NCBI GenBank assembly: GCA_017979445.1
Contig: CM030717.1
Coordinates: 26,663,132 to 26,727,131, forward strand
DNA length: 64,000 nucleotides
From: Akebia trifoliata
Taxonomy: Eukaryota; Streptophyta; Magnoliopsida; Ranunculales; Lardizabalaceae
Direction: 5' to 3'
The position numbers and the translations under genes were made by a program. Below, one piece after another: positions 1 to 10,734 of this stretch; the first letter of the stretch is position 1; each line of letters starts with the position of its first letter. Under the pieces are notes generated by a model, which had not been told where the DNA came from, made no database searches, and saw only the letters and a list, made by a program, of their open reading frames with translations.

Positions 1-282
1 AGATAATGAGAACCCCAAACTTAAGGTTACCCTCTTGATAACAGTTTTTTTTTTTTTTGGGAAAACCCTTGAGGTTCAAAAGAAATAAAAACTTAGGTTT
101 TAAATTCATAAAACTTTTGGATAAAATCTTGAGATTCAAACAAATACATTTTGGATCTCACATAGGAGATAGGGCATTCATTCTGTCCCAAATCTATTCA
201 TTCCCAGATTCAACCCCTCTTTTCCAGATTCATTTTCAATTGTTATTTCCCAGATTTATTCCTTCATTATCAGTTTTACTCA

Positions 283-464
283 GCCAGATACCGTCGAGGG
301 CTTTCTCGGAATTATGCTTAGTTACCGTCGAGGGCTTTCTCAGAACTATGCTCAGATGCTGTTGAGGGTTTTCTCGGAATTATGATCAGATACCGCCGAG
401 GGTTTTCTCCGAACTATGCTTAGTTACCGCCGAGGGTTTTCTTAGAATTATGCTCAGATGCCGC
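283..464 (+). repeat. 34-bp tandem array of Tat-A, left part
   Basis: About five units of the form CCGAGGGTTTTCTCGG + AATTATGCTCAGATGC or GTTAC. They continue at 12506 after the Tat-B insertion. The open frames across this stretch are by-products of the repeat, not genes. Confidence 0.9.
460..464. other. Target-site duplication GCCGC, left copy (Tat-B)
   Basis: GCCGC directly abuts the left LTR end and is repeated at 12506-12510 beside the right LTR. The target lies inside the tandem unit of Tat-A (ATGCCGC|CGAGGG), so a chance repeat cannot be fully excluded, but position and length are exactly as expected. Confidence 0.85.
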
Positions 465-2232
465 TGAAAGCGCCCTCGATCCGCGGGGTACGCGGATCCG
501 CTTTTGACCCTTGAGGTTTGGGAGTCGCCACCTAGTTATTACGGTCTAAGAACCGATCAATGACTCTAAACGGATAAAAACTAATCTAAAACCAAAAAAA
601 CTGAATTCGGGGATCATGTTACGGGATTGGAAGGTGTTAGGCACCAACCCCGCCCGGCCAAAGCCGGTCTCTACTAAATTCCCAAATAAATTACATTGCT
701 AAAACCTAGATAAAAATAAATAAAAATAAAAGGTTTACCTTTCCGATGGCAAGGACTTGGTTCCCTCAGATCTGACAAAAAGAACTCCTTGTACCGTGCT
801 CCCTTGCTTCGTTCTGCTTCCGGATTTGACTTCGGATCTCCGAGGCAAGGTATCTCCTTGTTTTTGAATCTGAACTCTTCAAATTCGTTGTGGATTTGGG
901 GATGTTTTTAGAAGGCTTTTGGGTGTTTTCTAGACTAAAATTGAAGGAGGGATGTTAGGTAAGGAGTTGGGGCTCCAAAACTAGGGTTTATGGGGGGTTA
1001 GGGGAGCTTCTAGACCTACTTCTCTTAGGGTTTATGATTTGATACGAAAATAGGGTGTGAGCACCTCTATTTATAGATGTTTTTAGGGGTTGATTTGGAT
1101 AGAGTTAGTATTTAATTTGAAATCTTTTAATTAGAGTTGTGTTTTAATTTGACTTGTTTTAGGTAGAATTGTGTTTTAATTAAAATTGTTTTAGGTAGAA
1201 TTGTGTTTTAATTCAAATTGTTTTAGGTAGAATTGTTTTTAAGTTAGAACTCTATTAGATAGAGTTATTATTTAATTAGATCTCTATTATGACTTTTGGT
1301 CTTATTTGATTGACTTTTAATGTTTTGACTTTGGTCTTAATTGATTGACTTTCAATATCTTGACTTCAGTCTTGCTTAATTGACTTTAATTTTGACTTCA
1401 GTCTCACATGATTGACTTTAAGACCTTGACTTAGTCTTGCTTGATTTATTTGGTTTTTGGAGAACCCCCCTCCATTATTTCTTTAATTCTTTGGACCCCC
1501 AAATGGAGGGGTCCTTAAAGAAATATCCCACGAACCCTCAACGATTTTGCCTGAGAGTCCGTCGATCGATGATTTTTTAGGTTCAAAATTTTAAATTAAT
1601 TTCATTAATGTTTAAATTTAATTATTTAATGTTTTATTTATTAATTTCGATTTTTTAATTATGAAAATTGTGAAATTACCATTTTACCCCCGGAGAGGAC
1701 TTTTCACGTTTTAAGTCAGTTTTTAATGTTCTAGGATGTTTTAGAATCGATTTTTCGTAAGGAATTCAATGAGAATGTTGGTTTGTATCTTTTATGAAAT
1801 TTTTATGTGAAATGATTGTGAACTTATGAGGGGCATTTTCGTAATTTTGTCAGATTCTGTTAAAATTGGTGAAATGATTTATTTGGTTCCGATTTGTTAT
1901 TTTACGTGTTCGAGAGAGTTTTCCTAAGCGTAATGTAGGCTCTAGAGTTGTTTTGATGTTAGGGGTATTTTGGTAATTTGGTAATTTTTAGTGGTTTTTA
2001 TCGTGAAGCTTCTTTTTGGTTTGCAAGATGATGATTTCTATGTTTCTGGGGTCGTATTTTCCTAGCGTAGCGTGGTTTCTAATATTTTGTCAGTTCGAGA
2101 TACCTCATCCGGATTTTTGAAACATATCTGGTAACAAAATAAAGCAACGGAATACACATCCATCATTGGGAATCCTTGCGATCGGGTTGACGAGTTGATT
2201 AATCAGGCGGATGCAAAAATGGGGTGTCTACA
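465..2232 (-). repeat. 3' LTR of Tat-B
   Basis: This copy begins TGAAAGCGCC and ends GGTGTCTACA on the + strand, so in element orientation it runs TGTAGACACC...GGCGCTTTCA. It matches 10735-12505 almost base for base; differences include a few substitutions and small indels, for example around 1558-1575 and 1130. It contains two internal short-period repeats: a roughly 31-bp unit around TTTTAGGTAGAATTGT (about 1130-1240) and a roughly 37-bp unit around TTGACTTTxxGTCTT (about 1300-1450). Confidence 0.93.
1067..1075 (-). promoter_or_regulatory. LTR TATA box (Tat-B 3' LTR)
   Basis: On the minus strand this reads TATAAATAG, in the middle of the LTR and at the same place in all three LTRs of the family. 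It would drive readout to lower coordinates from this 3' LTR. Confidence 0.55.
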
Positions 2233-2245
2233 GATGCCCCTCTTT
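2233..2245 (-). other. Polypurine tract of Tat-B
   Basis: On the minus strand the bases AAAGAGGGGCATC directly precede the 3' LTR. The identical tract stands beside the Tat-A LTR at 13431-13443. Confidence 0.85.
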
Positions 2246-2554
2246 GGCAGAGGGTTGAAGCAAACTAGATAGCAAATCTATCTTGGTAGATAGTGCGATA
2301 TCTGAATGCCAAAGCTAGTGACAGTTCATTTTGCAGCCTGATTTAGCAATTCGTCAGGGTGTTCGGATCCTTGAGGGTAAAGCTCTCCCCGAATCAAAAG
2401 GTTGTCAGGTCCTTGAATTTTAGAGAATTCTCCCTGACTAAAAAGTGCAAATGTGCAAGTGTGTGCACTGTGTGAAACTGAGTAAAACCTGAGCATAAAT
2501 TGAGCATAGTCTGAGTATAAACTGAGCATAATTTGAATATAATCTAAGCATAAA
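2246..2554 (-). other. Conserved spacer between array and PPT (Tat-B)
   Basis: Non-coding. It matches the reverse complement of 13091-13430 in Tat-A, including TTGGCAGAGGGTTGAAGC, a GCTAGTGACAGTTCATTTTGC-like block and the GTTCGGATCCTTGAG region. Both copies hold short repeats of AAGGATCTGAC type. Conservation across two diverged copies suggests a function in cis, such as plus-strand priming or 3' end formation, but this is inference. Confidence 0.6.
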
Positions 2555-3746
2555 CTGAGCATAGTTCCGAAAAAACCCTCGGTGGTAACTGAGCATAGTT
2601 CCGAAAAAATCCTCGGCGGTATCTGAGCATAATTCCGAGAAAACCCTCGGCGGTATCTGAGCATAGTTCCTAGAAAACCCTCGGCAGTATCTGAGCATAA
2701 TTTCGAGAAAACCCTCGGCGGTACCTGAGCATAATTTCGAGAAAACCCTCGGCGGTATCTGAGCATAGTTCCGAGAAAACCCTCGGCGGTATCTGAGCAT
2801 AGTTCCGAGAAAACCCTCGGCCCTCGGCGGTACCTGAGCATAATTCCGAGAAAACCCTCGGCGGTATCTGAGCATAGTTCCGAGAAAACCCTCGGCGGTA
2901 TCTGAGCATAATCCGAGAAAACCCTCGGCGGTTATCTGAGCATATTTCGAGAAAACCCTCGGCGGTATCTGAGCATAATTCCGAGAAAACCCTCGGCGGT
3001 ACCTGAGCATAATTCCGAGAAAACCCTCGGCGGTAACTGAGCATAATTCCGAGAAAACCCTCGGCGGTATCTGAGCATAGTTCCGAGAAAACCCTCGGCG
3101 GTATCTGAGCATAATTCCGAGAAAACCCTCGGCGGTATCTGAGCATAATTCCGAGAAAACCCTCGGCGGTATCTGAGCATAGTTCCGAGAGAAAACCCTC
3201 GGCGGTATCTGAGCAGTTCCGAGAAAACCCTCGGCGGTATCTGAGCATAATTCCGAGAAAACCCTCGGCGGTATCTGAGCATATTTCCGAGAAAACCCTC
3301 GGCGGTATCTGAGCATAATTCCGAGAAAACCCTCGGCGGTACTGAGCATAATTCCGAGAAAACCCTCGGCGGTAACTGAGCATAATTCCGAGAAAACAAA
3401 ACCCTCGGCGGTATCTGAGCATAATCCTCGGCGGTATCTGAGCATAATTCCGAGAAAACCCTTGGCGGCATCTGAGCATAGTTCCGAGAAAACCCTCGCG
3501 GTAGGTATCTGAGCACAATTCCGAGAAAACCCTCGGCGGTATCTGAGCATAATTCCGAGAAAACCCTCGGCGGTATCTGAGCATAGTTCCGAGAAAACCC
3601 TCGGCGGTATCTGAGCATAATTCCGAGAAAACCCTCGGCGGTATCTGAGCATAGTTCCGAGAAAACCCTCGGCGGTAATTGAGCATAATTTCGAGAAAAC
3701 CCTCGGCGGTATCTGAGCATAGTTCCGAGAAAACCCTCGGCGGTAT
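2555..3746 (-). repeat. 34-bp tandem array in the 3' region of Tat-B
   Basis: About 35 units with the + strand core CCGAGAAAACCCTCGG, a GCGGTATCT block and GAGCATAATT or GAGCATAGTT. A few units have small deletions or insertions (for example about 2815, 3190, 3400-3430 and 3500). A period not divisible by three with no stop in three frames produces three overlapping ORFs on the minus strand (616, 440 and 416 aa) that spell a 34-residue repeat. Variable 3' regions of Tat elements are known to contain tandem repeats that can seed satellite DNA. I regard the ORFs as artefacts of repetition. Confidence 0.93.
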
Positions 3747-4188
3747 CTGAGCAAAATCCAAGATAACCCTTGGCGGAGACTGAGCAAAATCCAAGATAAC
3801 CCTTGGCGGAGACTGAGCAAAATCCAAGATAACCCTTGGCGGCAACTGAGCAAAATCCAAGATAACCCTTGGCGGAGACTGAGCAAAATCCAAGATAGCC
3901 CTTGGCGGAGACTGAGCAAAATCCAAGATAACCCTTGGCGGAAACTGAGCAAAATCCAAGATAACCCTTGGCGGCAACTGAGCAAAATCCAAGATATCCC
4001 TGGTGGAAAATGAGCAAAACCCAAGATAACCCTTGGCGGCATCTGAGCAAAATCCAAGATATCCTTTGGCGGAAACTGAGCAAAATCCAAGATAACCCTT
4101 GGCGGCAACTGAGCAAAATCCAAGATAACCCTTGGCGGAAACTGAGCAAAATCCAAGATAACCCTTGGCGGAAACTGAGCAAAACTGG
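3747..4188 (-). repeat. 33-bp tandem subarray in the 3' region of Tat-B
   Basis: About 13 units with the core CCAAGATAACCCTTGG, then GCGGAAACT or GCGGAGACT and GAGCAAAAT. The skeleton is that of the neighbouring 34-bp unit with one base lost and several fixed changes, so the two subarrays are sister subfamilies that amplified separately. The junction lies at about 3747-3760. Confidence 0.92.
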
Positions 4189-5575
4189 CAGAGGAATGAA
4201 TGAATTTTGGAGAAATCTGATTAGAACGAACCAGAGAACGAATAAATCTGGAAGATAATGAATCTGGAAGAGAAATGATCGATTCCAAGAATGATTGGAT
4301 CTGAAAAAGAATCTGGAGAACGAAAGAATGCCATATCTCCTATGTGAGATCCAAAATGCTTTTGTTTGAACCTCAAGGATTTATCCAAATGTTTTATGAA
4401 TTTAAAACCTGAGTTTTTTATTTCTTTTGAACCTCAAAAGTTTTTCGAAAAACTGTTATCAAGAGGGTTATCTTAAATTTTGGGTTCTCATTATCTCTTA
4501 GGATTAACATTGCTCAAAAACAAAACGCCTCTAGTTTGACAATGAACATGACCTTGAAAATAATTGAACACATCGTGCAAAAAATGCCCCTAGTATAAGG
4601 GGGAAAAGTTACATTAAAAAAGAAAGAAAATGCCCCTTGTATGAAGGTTTGAAATAATTGATTACCACAAGCGCAATAAAGACTCAACTTTTAATTTTGA
4701 TTAATTTTATTGAAGGTTCTGAGTCAGGCTCAAGAGTACAAAATTATTTCCTTTCGAGACTCATCGTAGAATTCACCCTTATCTCCCTTGGTTCACTCGG
4801 GGAAGTAAACATTTTCAGATCGATCGTAGACAAGATACTTGTGACTTCTGAGTCTATGCCTGGTTTAAGCTAAGTATTGAATTTGATTATTCGGACTTCT
4901 GATGTTTCAGCTCGGATTGCTCTCAACTTGGGATTTTCTTCTATTTTTCTTTGTTGCTCTAACTTTTGCCTAGATCGCCTTTTCAAGTTTTCAATCTAGC
5001 GAGCTTGCTCTAGCTTTTGCATAGATCGCCTTTTCAGGTTTTCGATCTAGCGAGCTCTTCTCTTTTTCTTTGCTCTAATTGTTGCCAAAGTTGTCCTTTC
5101 AGATTTTCAACCTTGCGAGCTTGCCTTAATTTTTGCCTAAGTCGCCCTTTTCGGGTTTTCAACTTAGCAGGCTTCATCATTTTTTATCTTTTTCTTCTCT
5201 TCTGAACTTCTGGAGTCGCTGTCTAATCATGCTTTGCTATCTTCCTTGACTTCTCGTACGGTACTTAGGAGGACTTTCATAGGTAGGCTTAGGACTGGGT
5301 AAAAAAAAAGAAAGGGATTTTGAGGCTCAAAAACCCAAATGCCCCTTGTGTGGCATTTCCTTTTAAATTATTTCTTTTTCTTTAAATTTTCTTTCCCACT
5401 TTGAATGATATTTCTTTTCTTTTGAATTTTTTTCTTGATTTTTTTTTATTGTGTGGGAAATACATTTTTTTTAATTTTGATGTGGTCGGGCCTGAAGTAA
5501 TTTCTCAGGTTGCCTACGTACCCCAGAATTTTGGGATCAGACCAAAACGTAGTTCGAATTCTTTCCCTCCCCTAG
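4189..5575 (-). other. Spacer between pol and array in Tat-B, with 50-bp repeats
   Basis: The segment 4220-4500 also exists in Tat-A (1-280, inverted). At 4956-5175 there are four imperfect units of about 50 bp with the motif TTTTGCCTAGATCGCCTTTTC and a CTAGCGAGCTTGC-like tail. The short ORFs here show no recognisable domain. Confidence 0.6.
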
Positions 5576-5721
5576 GTTAGGTGAATGGGCTGAGAAAGAA
5601 AAAGCACAATTTTTTTTTTTTTTGAAAGGGCTGCAAAGGGCTGAGAAAGGAGATAATGAACTGGGTAGCAAGGAAATTGATTCGGCCAAAGATGGCCTCC
5701 TTAAATGTAGTACCGTTTGAT

Positions 5722-6480
5722 TTAGTCAAGGTTGGTTGGTTCTGGTAACTCGATTCCATCATGATCTTGAAGTCTGACAGCTTTTCCTGGTAATATTTCT
5801 TTGACAATGAACGGACCTCCCCAATTTGGTTTGAACTTTCCCTTGGGATCAAAAATAGGTGCCCTGTTCTCTTTGAGTACTAAATCCCCGACTTGTAAGT
5901 GACGGACCTTGATTTTCTTGTCAAACGCACGGGCAACTCTTCTTTGATAAGCTTGCACGTGATACAACGCTCTCAGTCGTTTTTCTTCAATTAAATTCAA
6001 CTTTTCATACCGTTAGCGAACCCAATCTGCTTCTGACAACTGACTTTCTAACAAAATCCTGAGAGATGGAATCTCCATTTCAACTGGCAAGACTGCTTCC
6101 ATGCCATACACTAAGGAGTAGGGAGTAGCTCCGGTTGAGGATCGAATTGAGGTTCGATATGCCCATAAGGCAAACGGCAGTTTTTCTGACCAATCTCGAT
6201 GTGATTGACACATTTTCCTAAGGATAGTCTTAATATTCTTATTTGCTGCTTCGACTGCTCCATTAGTCTGAGGTCGGTAGGGGGATGATTTGTGATTCCG
6301 GATCTTCAACTTTAAACATAGAGTAGTGATTTATGCTTTGAAGTACGACCCATTATCAGATATCGATTCAAAAGGTATCCCCATATCGATTGATAATATG
6401 TTATTTGTAACTTAAGATGTAGTGAGGATAGTACTGATACATTTTATAACATCTTCTTTAATTCCATTGATATAGACGAG
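5722..6480 (-). pseudogene. Integrase remnant of Tat-B pol
   Basis: This is the 3' part of pol on the minus strand. From 6480 downward it shows a SDNGSYF-like block (second catalytic Asp region of the DDE core), then at 6309-6013 the core end with SSPYRPQTNGAVEAANK (third acidic residue region), LWAYRTS, TGATPYSLVYG and AVLPVE, and at 6000-5722 the C-terminal part with ALYHVQAYQRR, VGDLVL, FKPNWGGPFIVKE and PGKAVRLQD. The two pieces are in different frames with a short stop-containing joint near 6010. The first catalytic Asp and the zinc-binding N-terminal domain are missing, so no active integrase can be made. In the family this enzyme joins element cDNA to host DNA. Confidence 0.85.
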
Positions 6481-6499
6481 TATCTAGTCCATGTTGAAC

Positions 6500-6860
6500 A
6501 ACACTCAAGCTTGTACCTAACATACCCTCATATGATCACACGAACAAGTCTTTTGAAATTTCTGAGAAAATTCATTATCCCCTTGTGTTCCTCTAGAGAT
6601 AAGATGGTTTCTATTTGAATCTCTTTAGGAATTTATTTCTGTTCCGAGGTCAATGACCTTTGCTTTCTTGAGCCCGACTCTTATTTTCTTGTTCAGGAGA
6701 AAAATCTATCATTGAAGCCAGATTAGTAGTTAATTCGTTAATGCACTCGAGGTATTCAAAAATTTCATTTATCCAATCAAATTCAGAAGGGGCGACAGAC
6801 ACCTCTATAGACTCGACAAACTATCTTGACTCAATAGGAAAGAATAAACTCAATTTAAGG
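6500..6860 (-). pseudogene. Protease-RT linker and RT start remnant of Tat-B pol
   Basis: Reading the minus strand from about 6850, pieces of the region just before the Tat reverse transcriptase are recognisable: INELTTNLASMIDFSP, PKEIQIETILSLEEHKG, then ISKDLFV, a stop where the family has Trp, SYEGMLG, and VQHG. The family consensus at this place is WSY-MPGL...VQH. The frame shifts at least twice. The sequence then passes within about 100 bp into integrase (SDNG), so almost all of RT and RNase H is deleted. Confidence 0.6.
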
Positions 6861-7374
6861 AAGATATGACCTTGCTGGAAAAAAGGACTCGAGCTAACCC
6901 AAATGACTCACGAATACTCAAGACTACCCAAAACGGGCTTGATGAGAACTGAGACATTACTTACAACCGGTACGATTGAAGCACTATGATTTTCAAAGAA
7001 CAATTGGATGATGTTGAGAAATTTTGAGGTCATTTCTGACTGTTGACTTGATATTGATGTTTACTCTAACTGATCGGATTTACAACCCTACCTAGACGAT
7101 GGACGATTGAGCTTAGATACAATGATAACCCTTAAACCTCTTTGAAGGTGAATTTAACCAATTTCAGTGTTACCCCCTTGATAACATTTTAAATGAACCT
7201 TGAGATTTTATTGAATTTTGTGCACAAATCCATTAAAAAGTCCACCCATTTAATGATTATTCAGAAGAAAAATAATTTTACTGCACTCTTGAAAAATATT
7301 GACAAATAATGTTTTCATTGAATAACAACTTCAAACATATAATAATTTTTCATGCAAATATATATCTTTTGTAA

Positions 7375-7620
7375 ATCATTTTTCCTTCATTTTCTTTTCT
7401 TTTGGAAAACATTTTCTTCTGGAAAACATTTTTTTCTTTGAAAAATAGTTTTTATTTGGAAAACATTTTCTCTTGAAAAATCTTGTTCTTATGGAAAATA
7501 TTTTCTAGAAAACATTTTTTCTAGAGAATAACACTTTTTCTGGAAAACACTTCTTTTGGGAATTAATCTTTTTTTTTTTTGAAAAATATTTTCTTTTTTT
7601 CTTTGAAAATTTGATTTCCA
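7375..7620. repeat. Imperfect short repeats around GGAAAACATTTTCT
   Basis: About 12 imperfect copies of a 14-20 bp unit (GGAAAACATTTTCTT, GAAAAATATTTTCT and similar) follow one another. No coding potential; probably grown by slippage. Confidence 0.65.
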
Positions 7621-8214
7621 TTTTTATTTAACTGGCCCGGTCCACCATGACTGTTGAATCGAGATGGACTGGGTCATTATTGTAAGAGGATGGATTCTTT
7701 ACTGGGTCGGTGCACCCATTTTAATTTTCAAAAATAAAATTTCTTTGATTCTTGAGGACAATCATGCACTTTGATCTCATCATTCACATCACTTACATAC
7801 ATTCATTCAACAACAGACATTCATTCAATAAACAACCCGGGAACACCCACGATAATTCGAGTCGTGACCTATGGGGAAGGTTTCTAGACTCTAGGCTTAC
7901 TACGTGCAATGCATTTTTATCTGGCCACCCTTGCCCAAGCACACCTATATACCTTTCGATACGTGGTGACTTGGTTTGATATACCGTATAGGTGATAATC
8001 TAAAACCTCAATTCACTTCTCTGAAGCCAAAAACAGCCAGTTTGATCTCCAGTTGAGAGGTGGCGCACAATGCTGAGCAAGGGCCCACTTAAATACCTCT
8101 CGTCTAGAATAGACGTAGTCTATCCCCCTCGTACAGTAGGGTACAGCGGGGCAAGGTCTTGCTTAGGCACCGGTTTTGACCAAGAAGTGCAATTGATATA
8201 CTTAGATTACCTTT

Positions 8215-8550
8215 TATACCTACGGGTACGAGTCAAGAGTTGTAGCTTTCATAAATGGTTTGGCATCCCACGAGGGGACCGACCACGTACTAGTACTACG
8301 TTGGTAATCGAGACATGTGACTGTGTGGCTTACAATAGGACAAAGGCTCAGGTCACCCCAGCATGGGTGCATCAATATGTCTCTCAGAATCACCTGATCA
8401 GACGGTATTGATGCCCCAGTTCGATATACCCTAAGGTACGTGACTGGAGTTGTGGGTTTCATGAATGACGTCGCATCTCCGAAGAGACCGGGCCACGCAC
8501 TAGTGCCACGTTGGCTAAATGGGACGTGTAAGTGAGTAAAGCGGTAAACG
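8215..8550. repeat. Diverged direct duplication, about 110 bp, two copies
   Basis: The copy at about 8218-8330 and the copy at about 8430-8545 share the order TACG-GTACG(A/T)G, GAGTTGT-G, TTTCAT(A/G)AATG, GCATC, GA-GGGACCG or GAGACCGGG, CCACG-ACTAGT, and CACGTTGG or TACGTTGG. The similarity is clear by eye but far from perfect. Function unknown. Confidence 0.55.
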
Positions 8551-9279
8551 TGCATGTGGTGTGTGCGAAGTAAGGTGGGGTGTGCCCGGGGCCTTTTCCA
8601 AACAAATGGGCCCATGGCCCAATCAAACCAATCATTATAACATGAATATATGGATCTAAGCATTATTCCAATCACATAAACATTTAATCATGATCAACAT
8701 TATGACCAACATCAAACATGCATTCCCAATGATATTATGGCACATTAAATAGGCAATTATCATGAATTAATAATATGGTCCGAACCATGGAAATAAGCAT
8801 GCACATCACCTTCATATACCAATCATGGTAGTTTATAGTCCCGATCATCGCAATATTTTGATAAATTTTATAGTCCAATCAAGGGTGTTTTGGGGCGACC
8901 CGAAATAATTCGAAATTTCTAAGGGTATTGAATTGAAGGTATAATGATGATTGATGAGATAATGAGGATGGTTTTGTTCATTTTTTTATTTTTTATCTTT
9001 ATTATTTTTTTAAAAAAAATTGAGCCCAATCGAAAGAAAATTAGAAAACGAAATAAAACCATACAACAAGCATATGTTGCTGTTGAAAACATTGAAAAAA
9101 CATTGATTTGCTTTCCTTTTTTTTCTTTTTGTTAAAACTTCTTATTTTGATTTTTCTTTTTAAAAAACAAATTAATTTCCCCCCTTTTATTTTTAGGGAA
9201 CAAATCGATTTTTTTTTTAAAAAACTCAAAATAGTTTTGTAAAACAGATTATACGTTGCTGTCCAAAATCCGACCTCAT

Positions 9280-9604
9280 CCAGCACATGTTGAGATCAGC
9301 CTTGCTGTTTTAAAACAGCAGGATAACGTCGAGCTCGCCTCATGACAGCAGCTTATCGTCGAGATCAGCCGCGGCTTAACGTCGAGATCAATTTATAACA
9401 ACAGTTTAACGTCGAGATCAACAGTGGCTTAACGTCGAGATCAACAGCAGCATACCGTCGAGATCAACTTATAACAGCAGCTTAACGTCGAGATCAACAG
9501 AGAAACTAATCGTCGAGATCAACTCATAACAGCAGACCAGCGTCGAGATCAACTCATAACAGCGTCGAGATCAACCTATAACAGCGTCGAGATCAGCCTG
9601 TAAC
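9280..9604. repeat. Clustered GTCGAGATCA motif in the Tat-B leader
   Basis: About eleven copies of CGTCGAGATCA at uneven spacing of roughly 22-36 bp, separated by CAGCAGCTTAA or ACTCATAACAG-type linkers. The motif is far better conserved than the linkers. It contains TCGA and GATC palindromes. Confidence 0.75.
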
Positions 9605-10192
9605 ATGGGATTTTTCGACGAATTGTTCACCATTTCAGTTCCGTGGCGAGAGAAATCTCTTTATGAACTTCTCTAATGGTGATTGGAGACTTTTACTTGA
9701 AGAAAGCAACGGGATTTAAAACTTTCCTTGCGCTTGAATCGGAAGTCACACGTTCCCAAATAAGTGAATAATCGATCGTAAAAAAGAAAACCTCACAACG
9801 GTTATAATCAACACAGTATTCATCTGGGAAAAACCGTGATGAAGAAAATCAACATCGAACACAGTCACGCGATCTCCAACCTCCAGCAAATCTCGTCCCT
9901 TATCAGTCCATTAGTTCACCACTTTCTTGCTCGGTTGCGAAGACAAACCCGAAACAATTAATGACTAGATCGTTCGAGCTTCATAAATTAATACATGGAG
10001 TTTGGAAACCTCTGGGCAGCAGAACGCTCTGTCGAGATTGGTTAAGCCGAATGGGGAAGAAGACGTTGGAAATAACTTTAAAAGAAAGGTTTTTACTTAA
10101 GACACCCCATTTAAAATCGTTGAGTTTTTAAAACTTTCAAAATTTTGTACTCAAGGCACACCAAGAGTAGCTGCTGTTGGCAGAAACTCAAA

Positions 10193-10196
<4 letters not shown>

Positions 10197-10233
<37 letters not shown>

Positions 10234-10359
10234 TATATGCTGTCAATGGACAGCATGTCTTGCCTAATAAACTAAAATAAAAACGAACACCTACCTAATA
10301 AGCGAAAAAACAAATAACTAATAAAAAAAATCCTTTTTTTTTTTTTTTTTTTTTTTTTT
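10197..10359. repeat. Two long T-runs
   Basis: T-runs of 31 bases (10197-10227) and 26 bases (10334-10359) are separated by about 105 bp that includes A-rich sequence. They lie between PBS and leader of Tat-B. Run lengths in an assembly are uncertain. Confidence 0.8.
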
Positions 10360-10715
10360 AAGGAAAACGGTCAAATGTTAAATCAAGCACGCACCCAAAT
10401 TTTCAATCGAAATATACTTATATATTAAAAAAAATGATGGTCCAAAAATCTCATCCTCAATAAAAGTATTCCTTCGAAATCTCGTATTATTTCGGATCAT
10501 TCCGAATGGCCCTTGATTAAACCATAAAGATGATATGTTAAATCAAAGTGCTCCAAGTAGAATCAAACAATCAATGACGTACCAACAAGAATAAAAATAA
10601 TAAAGAAACAATAACATGAAACTAACTAAAAATTAAATAAAATAAGCAAAACAAATAAAACTAGGTCATTGGCAATGTCCCCATACTTGGGGTTTTTCAA
10701 GTTTGATCCTCAATG

Positions 10716-10733
10716 TCCCCAGTGGAATCGCCA
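10716..10733 (-). other. Primer-binding site of Tat-B (tRNA-Arg type)
   Basis: The + strand reads TCCCCAGTGGAATCGCCA, ending in CCA like a mature tRNA 3' end; the minus strand therefore gives TGGCGATTCCACTGGGGA one base after the 5' LTR. Plant tRNA-Arg ends in a very similar sequence, and an Arg-type PBS is known for Ogre/Tat elements. The same site recurs in Tat-C at 57860-57877. Confidence 0.85.
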
Positions 10734-10734
10734 C

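Larger units (their letters stand above)
6861..10715 (-). other. Leader and degenerate region of Tat-B
   Basis: About 3.85 kb between PBS and pol remnant where gag and protease would be expected; no gag motif or zinc knuckle was found. It holds several low-complexity or repeated blocks listed separately: GGAAAACATTTTCT-like repeats at about 7375-7620, a diverged 110-bp duplication at about 8215-8550, CGTCGAGATCA repeats at about 9280-9604, and two T-runs (10197-10227 and 10334-10359). Short ORFs (for example 8220-8675 and 9041-9286) show no known domain. Confidence 0.6.

Noticed and set aside
2555..4188. CRISPR-like array
   Set aside because: Units are directly adjacent with no unique spacers, in plant retrotransposon DNA.
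2326..4288. Minus-strand ORFs of 616, 440, 416 and 171 aa as genes
   Set aside because: They are overlapping frames through 33/34-bp tandem repeats without stops; the same peptide repeat appears in all three frames.
8070..8675. Two overlapping ORFs of 113 and 151 aa on opposite strands
   Set aside because: No known domain, located in the Tat-B leader across a local duplication; probably chance frames in a more GC-rich stretch.
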